The notes under the pieces were generated by a model, which worked only from the letters and a program-made list of their open reading frames with translations, was not told where the DNA came from and did not search any database. From UBA11524 sp051883695 (lineage in GTDB: Bacteria > Bacillota > Clostridia > Christensenellales > Aristaeellaceae), in assembly GCA_051883695.1 (NCBI GenBank), contig JBJEUF010000060.1, positions 1-64,000 of the forward strand: a stretch of 64,000 nucleotides of DNA, in the 5' to 3' direction. The position numbers were made by a program, and so were the translations under genes. Position 1 is the first letter of the stretch. The number at the start of each line of letters is the position of its first letter. Shown here in pieces: positions 62,724-64,000 of the stretch.

Positions 62724-64000
62724 TTACTCCGCGCTGTCCACGGCGATCACGCCAGTCACGACGTCCTCAAGAACCGCCATGACGATGGGGTTGCCGCGAT
62801 CCTGCTTGCCCTGCAGGAGAATGGCGTCCTTTGCGATGCGGCTGTTCGGGCTCCTCAGCTGGGAAACGATCAGGTCGCAGCCGCTCTTGTCCACCTTGAC
62901 CACACCCGCCAGATACCTGCCGTTGGAGCCGTTTTTGTTGAAATAGAAGGACTTCACGCCCTTTCCGTTGCGGTTCTGGCGCTCAAAGTCCAGGGCCATG
63001 AGGCGCTTGGCGTATCCGCGCTCGGAGAACAGCACCATCTGCTCATTATCCCCGATCTGCCCGACCCACAGCACCTCGTCCGATTCATCCACCTGCATGC
63101 ACTTCACACCCGCAGAGACGCGCCCCTGCGTGGGCACCGTATCCAACGCGAAGCGGATGCACATGCCGCTGCGGCTGAGCATCAGGATGTCGTCCCGGGT
63201 TGCGGCAGGCAGGACAGCCATCAGCGCATCGCCCTTTTTGAGGGTGACAGCTGCAAACCTCTTGCTCCGCACATCATAATCCACCGCAGCCGTCCGCTTG
63301 ATCATGCCCTGCCGGGTGATGAACAGATAGTCCGGCATATGGCCGATGTCCACCATGCGCAGGCAGGAGATCCACAGCGCCCGCTCGCCGTCCTCCAGAC
63401 CGGCCAGCACGCCGGAAAGGAGCTGACCGCGATCCCTCGGCTTGCACTCGTTGAGGCTGCTGACCGGATAGGGGTAGCAGTTGCCGTGATCGGTGAAGAT
63501 GAGCAGCGTCTCGTCCGTGCGGGACATGAACAGGAACTCCGCGCTCTCCGCCTCGTTTTCCTCGCGGGCAGGCAGGGGCGTCTTGCGGTACAGCTCGGGC
63601 TTCATCCGCTTGAGGAAGCCGGCGCGGGTATAGGCCACAATGACCTCCTCCGGGGCCAGCACCTCGGTATAGACCTCCGCGGGCACCTCCTGCGCGGCCT
63701 CGATGGTCGTGCGGCGCGCATCGGCATATTCGTCCGCGATTTCCTGCAATTCCTTCCTGATGACGTTCAGCAGCTTCCTTTCGCTGCCGAGGATGCCCTC
63801 CAGCCGGTCGATGAGCTTCAGAACCTCCTCGTATTCCTTGCGAAGCGCGACGATTTCCAGATTCGTCAGGCGCTGCAGGCGCATGTCAAGGATCGCCTGT
63901 GCCTGGGCGTCCGTCAGTTCGAAGCGGAGCATCAGCTTCTCCTTGGCTTCCTTGGGGTTCCTGGAGGCGCGGATCAGTGCGATGACCTCGTCCAGGTTGT
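62724..64000 (-). CDS. DNA gyrase/topoisomerase IV subunit A, 3' part
   Basis: An open frame running off the right edge (425 codons shown, no start in the window). The first part holds the end of the breakage-reunion domain and coiled coil (LDEVIALIRASRN, QAQAILDMRLQRLTNLEIVAL). About six beta-pinwheel repeats follow (VIVAYTRAGFLKRM, LFITRQGMIKRTA, ILMLSRSGMCIRF, MVLFSERGYAKRL). A degenerate GyrA-box-like QNRNGKGVKS is seen instead of QRRGGRG, so gyrA and parC-like cannot be separated here. Confidence 0.93.
   Translation of the reverse strand, partial: NLDEVIALIRASRNPKEAKEKLMLRFELTDAQAQAILDMRLQRLTNLEIVALRKEYEEVLKLIDRLEGILGSERKLLNVIRKELQEIADEYADARRTTIEAAQEVPAEVYTEVLAPEEVIVAYTRAGFLKRMKPELYRKTPLPAREENEAESAEFLFMSRTDETLLIFTDHGNCYPYPVSSLNECKPRDRGQLLSGVLAGLEDGERALWISCLRMVDIGHMPDYLFITRQGMIKRTAAVDYDVRSKRFAAVTLKKGDALMAVLPAATRDDILMLSRSGMCIRFALDTVPTQGRVSAGVKCMQVDESDEVLWVGQIGDNEQMVLFSERGYAKRLMALDFERQNRNGKGVKSFYFNKNGSNGRYLAGVVKVDKSGCDLIVSQLRSPNSRIAKDAILLQGKQDRGNPIVMAVLEDVVTGVIAVDSAE

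Overview
This window is a GC-rich stretch of chromosome from an endospore-forming member of the Clostridia (Bacillota). The evidence is a sporulation/germination block (spoIIR, sleB, ypeB, spoVA genes), a T-box leader, a CIRCE heat-shock operator, the split HisZ/HisG enzyme, strong purine-rich ribosome binding sites and about twenty sigma-A type promoters with 17-base spacers. A species cannot be named from sequence alone. rsmG, a parB-like gene, recR, ybaB and a gyrase/topoisomerase IV subunit at the right end suggest the right side may lie fairly near the replication origin (inference).

Layout, left to right. 0-3.2 kb: a secreted solute-binding protein with an added N-terminal half, then an unknown membrane-anchored protein. 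3.4-8.9 kb: one tight plus-strand block, spoIIR-sleB-ypeB-spoVAA-AB-(small ORF)-AC-AD-AEb, covering forespore signalling, cortex lysis and dipicolinate transport. 8.9-9.4 kb: a gene-free array of perfect hairpins. 9.4-14.4 kb: a DegV fatty-acid binding protein, then a T-box controlled operon of a 2-hydroxyacid dehydrogenase and a TrpXYZ-type ABC transporter. 14.4-18.9 kb: an extracytoplasmic thiol-redox locus with divergent promoters and a palindromic element at its end. 19-26.2 kb: a minus-strand run holding a phosphonate biosynthesis core (PEP mutase fusion, phosphonopyruvate decarboxylase, nucleotidyltransferase) with a MmgE/PrpD protein, an SLC13 transporter and a CapA-like protein.

26.2-33 kb: aminotransferase with its Lrp-type regulator, queA, an acetyltransferase, a secreted protein, argH and a Cys-tRNA(Pro) deacylase. 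33-35 kb: a CofE-like protein and a secreted metallo-beta-lactamase-fold protein. 34.9-40.7 kb: a histidine operon, hisZ-hisG-hisD-hisB-hisA-(GNAT-hisIE), lacking hisH, hisF and hisC. 40.8-42.6 kb: a second secreted protein sharing its C-terminal module with the one at 30 kb. 42.7-45.2 kb: a three-gene membrane-lipid set (PAP2, PlsY, GT28 glycosyltransferase). 45.2-48.5 kb: htpG under CIRCE and a predicted propeller protein. 48.6-51.1 kb: an ECF sigma factor, a DUF4349 membrane protein and a SIMPL-domain protein. 51.4-57.4 kb: iron-type alcohol dehydrogenase, two YdcF proteins, radC, rsmG, a parB/noc-like gene and a methyltransferase-like protein. 57.5-58.7 kb: an XRE regulator, tRNA-Leu(TAA) and a three-copy 145-base tandem repeat, a relative of which sits near 33.1 kb. 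58.7-64 kb: an MBL-fold protein, rmuC, recR, ybaB, a DUF4097 protein and the 3' part of gyrA/parC.

The most unusual items are the T-box linked dehydrogenase-TrpXYZ operon, the phosphonate core without an obvious aminating enzyme, the GNAT-HisIE fusion in a reduced histidine operon, the unnamed C-terminal module shared by two secreted proteins, the membrane ferredoxin-thioredoxin fusion, and several palindromic or hairpin-rich intergenic elements.
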